Positions 44,927 through 58,600 of a DNA stretch of 64,000 nucleotides are shown here, in pieces. The translations under genes and the position numbers were made by a program. The notes beneath the pieces were generated by a model, which saw only the letters and a list, made by a program, of their open reading frames with translations, did no database searches and was not told the origin of the DNA. This stretch comes from Enchytraeus crypticus. Lineage: Eukaryota > Annelida > Clitellata > Enchytraeida > Enchytraeidae. The DNA lies in the NCBI GenBank assembly GCA_905160935.1, contig CAJHZI010000577.1, forward strand, positions 492,786 to 556,785. The letters are read 5' to 3'. The first letter of the stretch is position 1; the number at the start of each line of letters is the position of its first letter.

Positions 44927-47418
44927 TGTGTATATACATGCATATATATACTCTTAGTGCACTGCCTACTGGCAGGTCCATGGTACATAACGCCTCCACT
45001 CTTCTCTGTCTTCCGCCTTCCTCTTCATTTCCACATATGAGTGGGTCTTTAAATCATCTAACATACCTAATCTCGGCCTGCCCATGCCTCTTTTTCCTTC
45101 CATTCTACCTCTTTTAATAGACCTTCCCCCCTTAGAATGTGTCCTATCCATCTCTTCTTCCTATTTCTTAATACATTTATCAACTGTCTATCTGTGCCAA
45201 CTCTCTCCAGGACTTCCTCATTTGTAACCTTTTGAGTCCAGCTAATCCTCTCCATTCTTCTCCAAATCCACATTTCCAATGCCTCCAGTTTCCTAATATC
45301 TTCCTTTCTTAAGGTCCATGTTTCACATCCATATAATAGCGTGGTCCAAACCAAAGTTTTCACTATCTTTATCTTTGTGTCTTTCTTTAGAATTTTTGTT
45401 AATAGTTCTTTTCTACTACCAAAGGCCGCTTTAATTTGCTTGTGCAATCCTACTGCATATTTCTGTCTCACATTTCCCATCATCGGTTATAGTATGACCC
45501 AAATATTTGAAACCCCTTACCTGTTCCAATTTCGTACCATTTATTGTGATATTAACTTCACCTTTATTATTGTACACTCTCATAACATTGGTCCTTTTTG
45601 ATATTAATCATCATGCCATATCTTAGGGCCGTATCATTCAGCTTATCCATTATCTTCTGCAATCCAATCTCGCTGCCCGCTATCATTCCTTGGTCATCTG
45701 CAAATCATACATCTTGTAACAAATTCCCTCCTACTTTTATTTCTTCTTCCAAGGCTTCCTCCATCATTGCCTCATCGTAAATGTTCACAGCAGCGGCGAA
45801 ATGCTACGACCTTGTCTTACTCCACGTCCTATTTCACCTTCTTCTGAGTATTCTTGTTGGATTTTGATTACTGCTCTTTGATTCATGTACAAGTTCAAAA
45901 TTAGTCTTCTATCTCTCCAGTCAATTCCTATTATTTTTAAGATATTCATCATCGTTATCCAATCAATCCTGTCAAAGGCCTTCTCGAAGTCTACAAAGCA
46001 TACAAAAACGTCATTACCGTATTCTAAGCTTCTTTCGCAAAGAACCCGCATTACTCCTATTGCTTCTCTTGTGCCGCATCCTTTCCTAAAACCAAATTGT
46101 GTCTTGCTCAGTATCATCTCTGCTGTCGACTGATATTTCCTTCTATATTTCCTTCGGTCATGACTGGTGTCAATACTTTTCCATTTCCTCCTTTCATCCA
46201 TTTTGTCTAGCATCTCGCTTGTGATCCAAGGTTTTTTTAGCTGTATTTGCTGTAAGAAAGCCATAAACTTCTTTTGCACCTATTTTAATAGCTTCTTTTA
46301 GCTGACACCATCTTTCATTTACCCCTGTTCTTTCGTAGTCCTTCATTTCCTTAACTTCTTTCCACTGCTTCCTGAAACTGACTTCTTTCTCGTTCAATCC
46401 GTTCAAATTCCCTCTCTTGCTGCTTTTCTTCTTAAGTATTTTCTTCAGCTGAAGCCCTACTTTTGCCATTGCTAGACTGTGGTCTGAATTAATATCGGCT
46501 CCTGGAAAAGCCCTTGAATTCTTCACACTATTCCTGTACCGTTGCTTTATCAGAATATAATCTATCTGGTATCTTCCCTCGTTTCCGGTGCTTCCTGGTT
46601 TCTTCCATGTGTAACGCCTTCTCTTCTCATGTTTGAAACAGGTGTTGGACACCACTAATCTCATTCTATTGCAAAATTCAACCAATTTCTGTCCTCTCTC
46701 ATTTCCTTTTCCTAGACCATATTCCCCAACTTCATTTCCATCTCGCCCTTCACCCACCACCGCGTTACAATCCCCATAACTATCACTTGATTTGTGGCTT
46801 TTTCTCCTTTAATCATTCCTTCTATTTTTTCGTACATCGCTTCAATTTCCTCATCCTCTGAGGCTGATGTAGGCATGTAGATTTGGATAAACACCAAATA
46901 TACTGGATCTGCTTTGATCCGCACTAACATCAGTCTGTCACTGCACTGAAGAATCTTTGTTACTCGTTCACTTAAATTTCTATCCAATATTATTGCCACA
47001 CCCTTCTCCCTTTTATCGCCTCCAGAGTATATAACCCTGTACCCATCACGTATAAAATCTCCAGTTCCCAACCACCTTACTTCACTCATCCCTAGGACAT
47101 TTATTTTCCCTTTCTCCATTTCCCTCTTTACATTTTCTAACTTTCCCCTTTCACTCATAGTTCTCACATTCCATGTGCCCACACTTATCCTTTTAGGGCG
47201 CATGGAATGTCCTCCTGGTATATCTGTGGAGCACCCAAGGTGCCGTCTGGCCGTGAGATTCTTACCACCCCCTTCCCATTTAAGGGGTGCACGGGACTGG
47301 GAGCGCTCATTTTTGTCGTGATATACCATTATTTTCTTGGGGGATGTGCTTTTTGACGAGGTGGGCCCCATATGCATTCCTCAGGCATAGGGGGCCCACC
47401 TCTTATATACATGTATAT

Positions 47419-47507
<89 letters not shown>

Positions 47508-50500
47508 GTAGTGGCCAAAAAATTAAGGCACCTCGTGATTTTTGCATTTTTCTCATGTACTTAATGAAATCTCAAGCAAGCGTGTAATTAACAGAGACAA
47601 GTTCGTCACTCTGCACTATAGTAAGAGTATCAAAGTGTACAGGAGTATCAAATGTTAGTATTTCGTTGGATAGCCGTGATTTTTCAGCACTGCAGCAATG
47701 CGCATTGGCATGCTGTGGATAAGCTTTTGGCAGTATTCCGGAGTGATTTCATGAACCCAAACGTCCTTCAGAATGGTTTTCAGGTGAGCCTCTGATGTGG
47801 GATGATGTGCTGCAACCTTTTTCTTCATTAGTTGCCAACAATTCTCGATCACGTTGAGATCGGGGGAGTTTGGAGGCCAGTTGAGTAATGTCTGAATGTT
47901 GTTATCTTTGAACCAACGCTGAACGACCTTGGCCGTATGGCTTGGGGCCGAGTCCTGCTGAAAGATGGTTGCTCCAGTAATATTCATGTGCACCTTCAAT
48001 TTCTCATCCAGCACTCGTACGTATATTGCCGCATTAACTCTCATACCTTTGTCAAACACCTTCAGACCACACCTACCACGAGATGTAATCGCACCCCATA
48101 CCATCACGGAGGGAGGATGCTTCACTGTTTTAAGTGTGTATTTCGGATTCAACCGCTGACCTACCGGGCGCCTTACGTAGTTTGAGCCAGTTTCAAGGAC
48201 TTGTTGAAAGGTACTTTCATCACTGAACATTACATTATCCCACTAGGTAATCGGTTTGTCTCTCAGTGACTTACAGAAACGTAGGCGTGCTTGCAGCTGC
48301 TTTTTTGTGATCAGCGGTTTCTTAGCCGGTCTTCGTACTACTAGATTGAATTCAGTTGATAGTCGTCTTCTCACAGTTCTGTCACTTACTTCAATACCAT
48401 CAGCTCTCAAGGTGTGAGCAAGTCTCGCTGATGATGCATGTGGGCTGCGAACAACCGTAGCTTTCTTGATTCTGTCTTGACGTGAATTCGTCTTACGTTT
48501 ACACCCACAGTTCTTACGACCAACAACACCATCTGATTTCAGAACATTCTGCACAGCACATCTAGAGATCTTCAATTTACATGCAATATGACACTGAGAG
48601 TATCTTTCGCTGTGCAAAGTTACCACTTGTCCCTTGACAAAGTCACTTAGATCACGTTTTCTTCCCATTATTTACGTTTCTTAATGAAGTGCTGAAATTA
48701 TTACAATTATTAAATTTCTGGTTAAATATGTAAACTGTACTTACCCAACTTCAAAGTACTTTCAGGCTAAGCTACCTGGATGATCTAACGCTCGGAGGTT
48801 TAGATAGTACGGTAGCTAATGATCTTAGGATTATTTTGTCTAAGGGGGCAGAGCTCGGTCTGAGGCTCAATTTAAACAAGTGCGAGATCATCTCTAAGAC
48901 CATTACACATGATGATCCTCTCCTAGAATCTCTCATGAAAACTTCAATCACTGATGCGGAACTTTTAGGTGCTCCTCTAACTGTAGGCCATGCCATGGAT
49001 ACTAAACTTGAGAAACATGTTGCGGATCTACAGAGAGCTGCTGCAAGATTGAAGGATATACAGCTTCACGATGCTCTGATCTTGCTGCGCTACTCTGTTA
49101 GCGCTCCTAAGGTTATGCACACTCTACGTTCTTCACCCTGTTTTCAACACCCATTACTTCAGAATATTGACAAGATTTTAAGAGACTGTTTGTGCAGCCT
49201 GATAAATGCAGATTTATCAGACTCTCAATGGCAGCAAGCAAGTCTTCCAGTTCGGAACGGTGGTCTCGGAATTCGCAGTATTTCTCAACTGTCTCCGTCA
49301 GCCTACCTGTCGTCTTATAATTCAACTCGGAGCCTTCAAGAAGAAATACTGAGAAGCAGTGTCTCTTCCATCGATCCTGTGTACATCAAAGCTGCTGAGT
49401 CAATGTGGTGCAGTGAAGTCGAGGCCAGCGCTCCAGTCGGTCCTGCTGCTGGAATTCAAAGAAATTGGGACGATTGTATTGTGAAGAAGAGCTTCAATCA
49501 GATTCTAAACTCACTTTCTGACTTGAAAGAGAAAGCTCGACTGATTGCAGTTTCGTCTCCACACAGTAGTGACTGGCTGCATGCGCTTCCGATTGCCTCC
49601 TGCGGATTACGCCTTGACGACGAATCTATCAGAATAGCAGTTGGCCTTCGTCTCGGCACCAAGCTTTGTGAAATTCACCAATGTGTGTGCGGTAGTCTGG
49701 TAGATCCTAAAGGTCATCATGGACTTTCCTGCCGCAAGAGCGCTGGCAGATCGAGCAGGCACCACAACATAAATCACATAATTTGGCATGCCCTGATTAA
49801 GGCCAATATACCCTCCAAATTAGAACCGACTGGAATTTCTAGATCAGATGGCAAAAGACCAGATGGTCTTACTCTGATCCCGTGGAAAGGTGGCAAATCT
49901 CTGCTTTGGGATGTTACAGTAACAGATACCGTAGCTAAGTCTTATTTAAACGTGTCTTCGGTGTCAGCTGGTGGAGCTGCTGAACTAGCCGCCGACAGAA
50001 AAATAAGCAAATATCATGAATTGTCTCGTAGCTATTGTTTCATACCACTTGCTCTCGAGACTTTAGGTCCTATGAATAAGGAAGGAAGCGAATTTATTTC
50101 TTCATTGGGTCATCATTTATCCGCCGCTACAGGAGATAAGCGCGAAACCAGCTTCTTGAGACAGAGACTCTCAATCTGCCTACAGAGATATAATTCCATC
50201 TGTGTAAGGGGGACCTTTAGTGCAAATCGGACAGATAGCTATGTTACAACTGAAAACACTCTTGCATCTGATTATCTAATTCGTTCTACTTCTCTCTCCA
50301 ACAGCTTGGCTCACACTCAGAATTTAATTTCACCCCGCCATTCTTCAACAGTCTACCCACATGCACAGCTCCGTTCGGAATATCATCATCATGGTCAGAC
50401 TGATAATGAAGTTCTTCATGCACATCAACTAGTTTCTGAAGATCTTCATGAACTTCAACCCGAACTTACGGCACCTGCCAGAGGTCTTGCCAAGGCTGAT

Positions 50501-51751
50501 GCAACGGAAGAAAGTGATGTGATTAAGAGAGTTTTGTCTACTAGTCCATCTACAGACGCTTATTCTCCTCAATCTGCGCTATTCAAATATGACGCTCACA
50601 ACCCTTACAAGACCTCTGACTTAACTTCCACCCCAACTGTGACTGCTATCTACAAAGAGAGCTCCTTAGGTTTGTTGGAGAGTGACTCAGAGGCTATTCA
50701 GTCAGTGCGCCGAGGTTATAAGCCCATCTCACTGCGCCGTCTCGAACAGGGAGTCCTGGGCTACAGCCTCAGGGAGCGTTTCTCCGCCGCCTCTCAACCC
50801 TGTCCTCCTAGATGCTCGAAGGCCGAGACCCTCATGGGTGCCTCCAGGGATGGTAGGAATAAATTCCATTCGAGTAGGAAGAGGCAGGTATCGAGGCTGA
50901 CATTGGTCGATCCTCGGAGAAATTTAAGCAGTCAGCCTGTCGAAGGGCTTGAAGAGTCAGAGAGTGTGGTAAAGAGAATGAATGAAATTTTCACGAACCG
51001 AACGTGGGTCACTACATATCACAGCGACCAGAGGCGCGTTAAAACAGTGAAGGCTAAGAACTACGGGACTCACGAGAGGACAATGGAACAGAGGCCTGAC
51101 GAATGCGGTGGCTCCTCTAGTACTCTGGCTGGCTACCCTTCCTCACTCAGCCATATGTCCAGATCTCCCTGCAATCAGCGGCATGCCCCGTCCAATCCCA
51201 GTCACGCTTCCCCTCGACATTCCCTGCAGAGTTTATCACGGAATACGACAGGGGAGGCAGGGAGGAGAAGGGCGCTGGGACTTATGTCTGAACATGCAGA
51301 ATCCGCTAATGGAATCGTGGAAAGGATTTATAGCGTTGCGGAAAGCGAGCCCGGTGAGTTGCAGGACACTGAATTGGAAGAGTTGAATGAACAAATTACT
51401 GGTGAACAGTTGAACCTCGACAATGAGATTACTGACGTGTTAGGTGACGGTCGCGATGTGGTTCAGAAACTATGTGGACGCTTTTAGTGTCCTGACGCTT
51501 GTAATAAGTGTTTTTTGAATAATATAATGACTGTTTTATTATTCTTATTTTAAACTGTTTTAACTAAAAAGAACTATTTTAGTATTTAAAAAAAATATGT
51601 AAACAATACGACGTTACGTATATTTGTAAACAATATATGACGTCATGTATATATGATGTTTCCATATCGAAAAGAAACCAACGGACACTTTATACATCAA
51701 CTGCGAACGATTTCCAAAAAATCACGAGGTGCCTTAATTTTTTGGCCACTA

Positions 51752-51802
<51 letters not shown>

Positions 51803-54800
51803 CCGTTCTAGTTGTAGTGATGAAGTTTTATCATATTACAGGAATACGATATAGAAACAACAAGAAATATGATTCAGATACTGTGACAAGAGTATGTGAG
51901 AGATATGGTGTCACCGACACGGCAGAAAAAGCTGTTGCTACCGTCGGTCTTACAGATTATGGAAAAATAAAGGTGAATGATAAAACAGCTATAATTATTG
52001 ACAAGATGAAGCTAAGACGGTAAAGCTAAAGGAGTACTAATTGTTACAGGACACTTTTCCAATGTTTAAGAGAAAGGACTCTCTACATCAGCAGCTAGTA
52101 GCTAAGGCTGCTTTATGGAAGAACACAATACTATAGAATGCCTTTACAGCGTAGGGATAACGTCATGAACTTTTAAATGACAGATACTGAGGTTAACTGA
52201 ACCCTTGTGGGTTCGTATCCCAGACGCGCTAATCTGAGAGCAAAATCTCGGACATTCATTGGACTGGTTATACGGAAAGTCTAAATTGCCTAACTGTTTA
52301 AACATGTGATATTAAAAGTGATAGATATCAACATAGTTGATCATTTCACTATAATGCGTGCATACTATAATTGAAGAACCCAATGGTCTCTATCTAGGCC
52401 ACCTGGTTCCTCAAAGTGGATCCTCAATATCTACAAAGGATGCTATTGTAGATATCTTTATTGATAACGGTGCACGGCCAAGTAATGTGCTGGCTTTTGG
52501 ATCTGATGGACCAATGTAAACATTGGTCTCAAAAATGGTGCCGTAAGGCTGCTTGCTGGAATTACATATGGGGCATCCCGTACAATAGCTCATTTGCATA
52601 TATTGAAATAGTAGGCCCTAGGCCTGCTATTTCAATGAACTCCCACTGAGGCATCTCTTACTGCACTTAGCTGGTTCAACTTATCGTTTATTAGTAGGTG
52701 CAGCTAGTCTCGATCTACACGCTTTGCATAGACCCTACTTATGTAGCACTATATTTTATCCAGTTCACGTAGGCCAACAGCCAAATTCTTATCAAAAGTA
52801 TTTTAAAAATACTAAAATAAAGTAATTTTCAGGATTATTTTGAAAATAGAAAATAAAATAGTATTTTAAAAATAGTTTTGAATATACTTTTCTAAAATAC
52901 TTCTTTAAAGAGATTGTTATATGGTTAAAATATAAAAATTTTTGAATAAAATATCTTTAAAAATTTCTATATTTTTAAAATATTGTTACAATTTAACAAT
53001 AATTAAAATTAAAGGCCTTTTTTCATAATTTATTATATTATACATTTCTTGTATTTACTTTGAAGTCATTGCTTTTATCTAAAGGAAAACAAATGTTTTC
53101 ATTATTAATATTTATATAGTTTGACGAAAAGGTCATACTTTAGGAACAAACTAACATAAATGCGAAACGTTCCTTTAAAAGTTATTTAAACTAAGATTGT
53201 CTTCTTCAATTCACTGCTATTTGTCTGGTTCAGGGTACATATTCATACTCAAAGTCTGCTTTCTCGCTCTATAAGAGCACTCCTTAGATCAAAAAGTTAA
53301 TCCTTAACAAAGTCTAAGCCTTATCCATACCTTCTGTAGCCTATAGCTTGGGAAAAATATGGCTTCTGAGATAGTTTCCCGTTGCCTTCCTCAGTCAGTT
53401 AGGTGGATTAATTACCATTTAATCCTGGGGGAAATATTTCATGGTAAGGTGGGTCCACTCTTGTCATCCTCAGCTCCTGCCTTAGTCGCCTCTTACGTAC
53501 ACGCAGCAGATAATTGTTTGCGGTTCCCCTATTCTGCAGAGGTCCAACCACACCCGAGCACAACACGGGGTATTAAGATAGTAATTAATTAAAAATAAAG
53601 TGCTATTTTGTAAAGTTAATTAAGATGAATGTTATTTAATTAAAATATATTAGAAATAAAGTCTAAACATGGTGCCTGTTAAATAAGCAGGAACAAAAAC
53701 TATACTTACTAGATATAAATTTTAAGTTTTTTAGGTTTTCAGATTGTGTGAACAAAATTTAAGTTTAGCCTAACTAAGTTTCAAAAAAAAAATTAAAGAA
53801 AAATAATTTTAAAAGTATTTTGAAACACTTCAAAATACATTTAAAAGTATTTTGAAAATACTTTTGAAAATACTTTTTATAAGTAGGCCTCTTTTAAAAA
53901 TAGAAAATAAAATAATATTTTCTATATTGAAAATACTCTTCCGTTTTGAAAATACTTTAGTGCCCATCACTGCCAACAGCTGGCATTATTTTATAAAATT
54001 GTCAAAAGTGCTAAATATTTTCTCAAGAGACTTTAATTTTACTCAAATGTGTTTAATTAGACTACCATCGATTATGATGAAGAGAAATTTAATGTATAAT
54101 TTCTCTCCGTATGTCAGTTGAAGGCTATGAAGTATTTGACAATTTTTTTTATATAGGCCTACATGTAGTATGTTTCGCACATGGGCATCGTTTTACCGTA
54201 ATATGTTTCGCATTTTGGAATCGTTTTTACCTGCTGTCTGACGAAACATCGTACTGTGATGTTGGGAGGGTAGAAGTTGGCAGTACTCCAGGCGATCCGG
54301 TTGAAATCTAGAGATGTACAAAGTACAAGAAACTTGCATAAAAACTTGATAAATATTACTTATTATTCACAAACTAAAGTCACTTAAAATTAATCGAATG
54401 TTAACTATCACCTATGCACTCGCATAGGTGATAGTTAACGTCTGAGTTAGGTGAGTCAAGTGAGTCAGGTGTGTAAGGTATTTCTGGTGTGTCAGGTGAT
54501 TCAGAAGAGTCAGGTGAGTCAAGTGTGTCAGGTGTTTCTGGCGTGTCAGGTGATTCAGAAGAGTCAAGTGTGTCAGGTTTGTCAGGCGTTTCTGGCATGT
54601 TAGGTGATTCAGAAGAGTCAGATGTGTCATGTGAGTCAAGTATGTCAGGCGTGTCAGGTGTTTCGGGTGTGTCAGAGGTGTAATTAATATATTTCCTCGC
54701 AGCATCATACTTATAATTGCTAAATAAAAGACCTTTTCATGAGAAATTTTGTAGGTATTGCTTTCTTGAGAGGCGTATGTTAATTTGGTAGAGCATCCGC

Positions 54801-55191
54801 TTTAGGATTGAGAGGTTAGGATTCAAAGCCAAGTTTAGCTAAAGTGGCCATTATCCTTAAATCTATGCATTTTTGCTCACGGGTACATTAATAACCCACT
54901 TGTATCAATAACTCACAAAGCTGTGGGTTATTATATGATTTTTGAAATAGTTAGGGCTTAATGCATAATGTTGAGTACTTGATTTTCAGTTTTCATGCCA
55001 ATTTCACGAAAACTACATGTACTTATCGATGATTAATGACAATTTCTTAAAAATGTGTGCCAATATCTCTCAGATTTTTGCAGCTTCGTAGAAGAGCTTA
55101 ATTATCATTATCTATAATGTATTTAGTAGGAAGCTCAGAAAAACTTTGTTAATGTAATTAACCTTCAAAGTAGCTGCATTTATTCTGGAAC

Positions 55192-55256
<65 letters not shown>

Positions 55257-55583
55257 TCTTCAGTGCACTGTCAAGTGGCAGGTTAAAGGTACATATTCAT
55301 ACTCAAAGTCTGTTTTCTCGCTCCATATGATCACTCCTTGGATCAACAAGTTAATCCTTTCACAAAGTCTATGCCTTATCCATACTTTATGTAGCCTATA
55401 GCTTGGGAAAAATATGGCTTCTGAGGTGGTTTCCCGTTGCCTTCCTCAGTTAGGTGGATTAGTTACCATTTAATCCTGGGGGAAAATATTTCATGGTGAG
55501 GTGGGTCCCCTCTTGCCATCCTCAGCTCCTGCCTTTAGTCGCCTCTTACGTACACGCGACAGATTGTTTGCGGTTGCCCAATT

Positions 55584-55633
<50 letters not shown>

Positions 55634-58600
55634 GAGCATAGTCCACCTTTATGCTAAATATATAATATATACATTGCGAGAGTAAGGAGTTTACCAACGA
55701 GCTGATTCCCATTATTAAAACCTAAGGAGGGTTTGGATTGATCCTATTAAAAACCTTAGGACTATATGTGCTTATATCCCTCGGTTTCTCTTTAGTGTTC
55801 TTCTATGAACAAGCCCAAGGAACATACCCTAACTCCAAGTCTTCCTTCTAACACTATGCGCAAATTAGCTATATTTAGCAAAAAATAAAAAACTGATTAA
55901 ACTTAATCGAAGCCTAATGTAGAAGTTAGCAAGAGAAAAGCAACACATCTACAGAGGGTTTCGATGGCGTATCTCAATTTATATTTACTCGCCTCATATG
56001 ATACGAGTACATTCTGCGGTTGGCCTATTACGTGGTAGATTATGGATAAAATCCGGGAATAGTTGAATGTATCATTTAGCCAAAATGTTGGCTTCTCGAT
56101 GTTATCTTACCTACTACTTTAGTATCCTCTTACAGCACCCATAGGATACCAGAGACCTAGTCTAAATTGACATGATTACTAGTAGCCTACAAATGCAATA
56201 CTTACTGAAGACTGGCTGATATTGAGAACGTTGCTCGCTGTCTCTGGACCTTTCCTCTCTGGAGTGAACTGCCAGTAAGATCTCATCCTGCATTGAACCT
56301 AATCATACATTCAACAACAACAACAATAATAAAATTAAACAGCTATATGTTTGATATCCATTTTTAGATATATGTTTGATATCCATTTTTTAGATATATG
56401 TTTGATATCCATTTTGTGTTCGGGACATTGAAGAATAGACCAGCCGTTAACTGCATGAATCGCAAGAGGTGACTGATTAGTAACTGAGTATGGCAAAGGG
56501 AAACCACATCAGAAGCCATATTTTTCTATAGGATACTAATGGATTAGGCATAGCCCTGGGGTTGTGAATTAATAAACTTGTAGCTTAATTAACTGCTCTC
56601 TATGGAGCATGAAAGCAGCCTCTGAATATAAATATACGTAACTTGGATCTATCACTAGGCCAATTCTGCCAAGTTACATACATGTACTTACACACTGCTT
56701 TAGACAGCGAGAGAGATATAGTTTGATGTACATTACTATTCGTCTCTATCTCTCTCTCTCACTTCATTGCCCACTGGCAGGTCCATGGTATTTAATACTT
56801 CCACTCTTCTCTGTCTTTCATGAACCTCTTCATGTCCACATATGAGGGAATCTTTAAAATCATCATAATTTTTAATCATCATCATTTTTAATCGTCTAAC
56901 TTTTCTAACATCGGTTTGTCACTGCTTCTCCTTTCCTCCATTCTGCTTTCTCTGACCTCATTTGGTAAACTACCCGCCCCCCTAGACTGTGCCCTATCCA
57001 GCTTTTCTTTCTATTTCTTAGTACACTTATCGTCTGTCTACTTGTACCAACTCTTTCCAGGTCTTCTTAATTTATAACACTTTGCGTTCAGCTAATCTTT
57101 TCAACTCTTCCATAAATTATACCCACATTGCAAACGCTTCTAGTTTCCTTAGTTGCTGATTCCTCCTTCAGGATCCATGTTTCACATTCATACGTTACCA
57201 AGGTTATCACTATATCTATCTTAATGACTTTCTTTAGACCTTTTGCTAAAAGTTTCTTTCCATGTTAGGGAAGGCCTCTTTTTCTTGTGAAATCTTAACT
57301 AAGCCTACATTCTTCGATCTCACATAGAAATATGAGACTGAAAACATCATCTGTTACGGTGTTATATCTCATATGTGTGTCATAGTATGACTTAGTATTT
57401 GAAACTCATTACCACTCTCAACCTTATATCATTTAAAGCTGGTAAAGCTAAGGTTAACGTCAGTTTCCTCGCTCGAAAGCGATGTCAGTGACGGGCGAGC
57501 CCAGGATTTGAATCCACACCTACTGATCCGCGGTCGAGTATCTTACCGACTTCGCCACTGGCTCCAGCCAGTGATAGTGACATCATCTGATCATTTTATC
57601 ACTTTTGTCTTTTAGATGTTGATCTTCATTTCATGCATACTTGAATGCCGTTTCATTCAGACTATCCATTATCTTCTGTTATCCATTCTCAATTCCTGCT
57701 ACCATTCCTTGATGATTGATCATCTGCAAATCTCACATCTTGTTGCAATTTGCCTCCAAATTTTATTCCTTCTTCAATATCTCCACCATTGCTCTGCGTC
57801 AATTTTAAACGATATCAAAACACGAAATGCAACAATGTTGTTTTACTCTACGTCCTACTTCGCCTTCTTCTGAATATTTTTTGCTATATCTATATCACAC
57901 GAGTTTGGGACTCATGTACAAGTTTAGAATTAATTTTCTATCTCTCCAATTCTTATTCTTCACAACCTATTTTTTCAAACCTGTCAAATGACTTCTCAAA
58001 ATCCACAAAACATAATTATATATCTATCATACCTATGTTCTAAGTTTCGTTCACAAAAGAGACGCTTTTCCGCTGTTTCACTTGTGCTTCAACTTTCTAA
58101 AACCACGTTGTGTCTTGCTCAATATTATATCCGCTTTCGATTGCATGCGACTACTTATTATATTTATTAAAATCTTCGACGTATGATGTATTAAACTGAT
58201 TGTTCTACAATCCGAACACTTGACATCGTTGACCTTTTTGGGGATTGGAATCATCACCGACTTGGTAAAGTCTTGTGGTCAAATGCCTGTAGTCTTATTC
58301 CTGCTGTCTTTCTTTTCTTCATGCCAATAATTGCAGAATAAATTTTTTCCTTTATTATGTCAGAGCTTTTTCATCATTTCCTATCACATTTTCATTCTCA
58401 AGTTCAAAATCCACCTGAACTGGCTTGCCCGCATACAGCTCCATTACATATTCTTTTCATCTTTCATATACTTCATAATATTCGTATATATTGGTTGCTA
58501 TTGACTTTTAAAAGGTCTCAGACAGATGGCAACGTCAGTTTCACCATGCAGTACTTTTGATGTTCATCCAATAATTTTAATAATAATTATTAAAATGATA

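Larger units (their letters stand above)
47506..51754 (-). mobile_element. Tc1-like transposon containing a foreign retroelement ORF
   Basis: The ends are 38-bp perfect inverted repeats beginning CAGTAGTGGCCAAAAAATTA at 47506 and inverted at 51754. It is 4249 bp long, against 1.3-1.6 kb for usual Tc1 elements; removing the 48.76-51.49 kb block leaves about 1.5 kb, the normal size. It sits in a (TA)n tract, consistent with TA targeting. The right flank is TA; the left flank reads CA, perhaps microsatellite change. Transposase on the minus strand; the extra ORF on the plus strand, between the transposase start and the right end. Confidence 0.9.

Noticed and set aside
54401-54708. Pro/Asp/Ser-rich (- strand) and Val/Ser-rich (+ strand) open frames
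   Set aside because: They mirror a 9-bp minisatellite that is open on both strands; no splice or start context.
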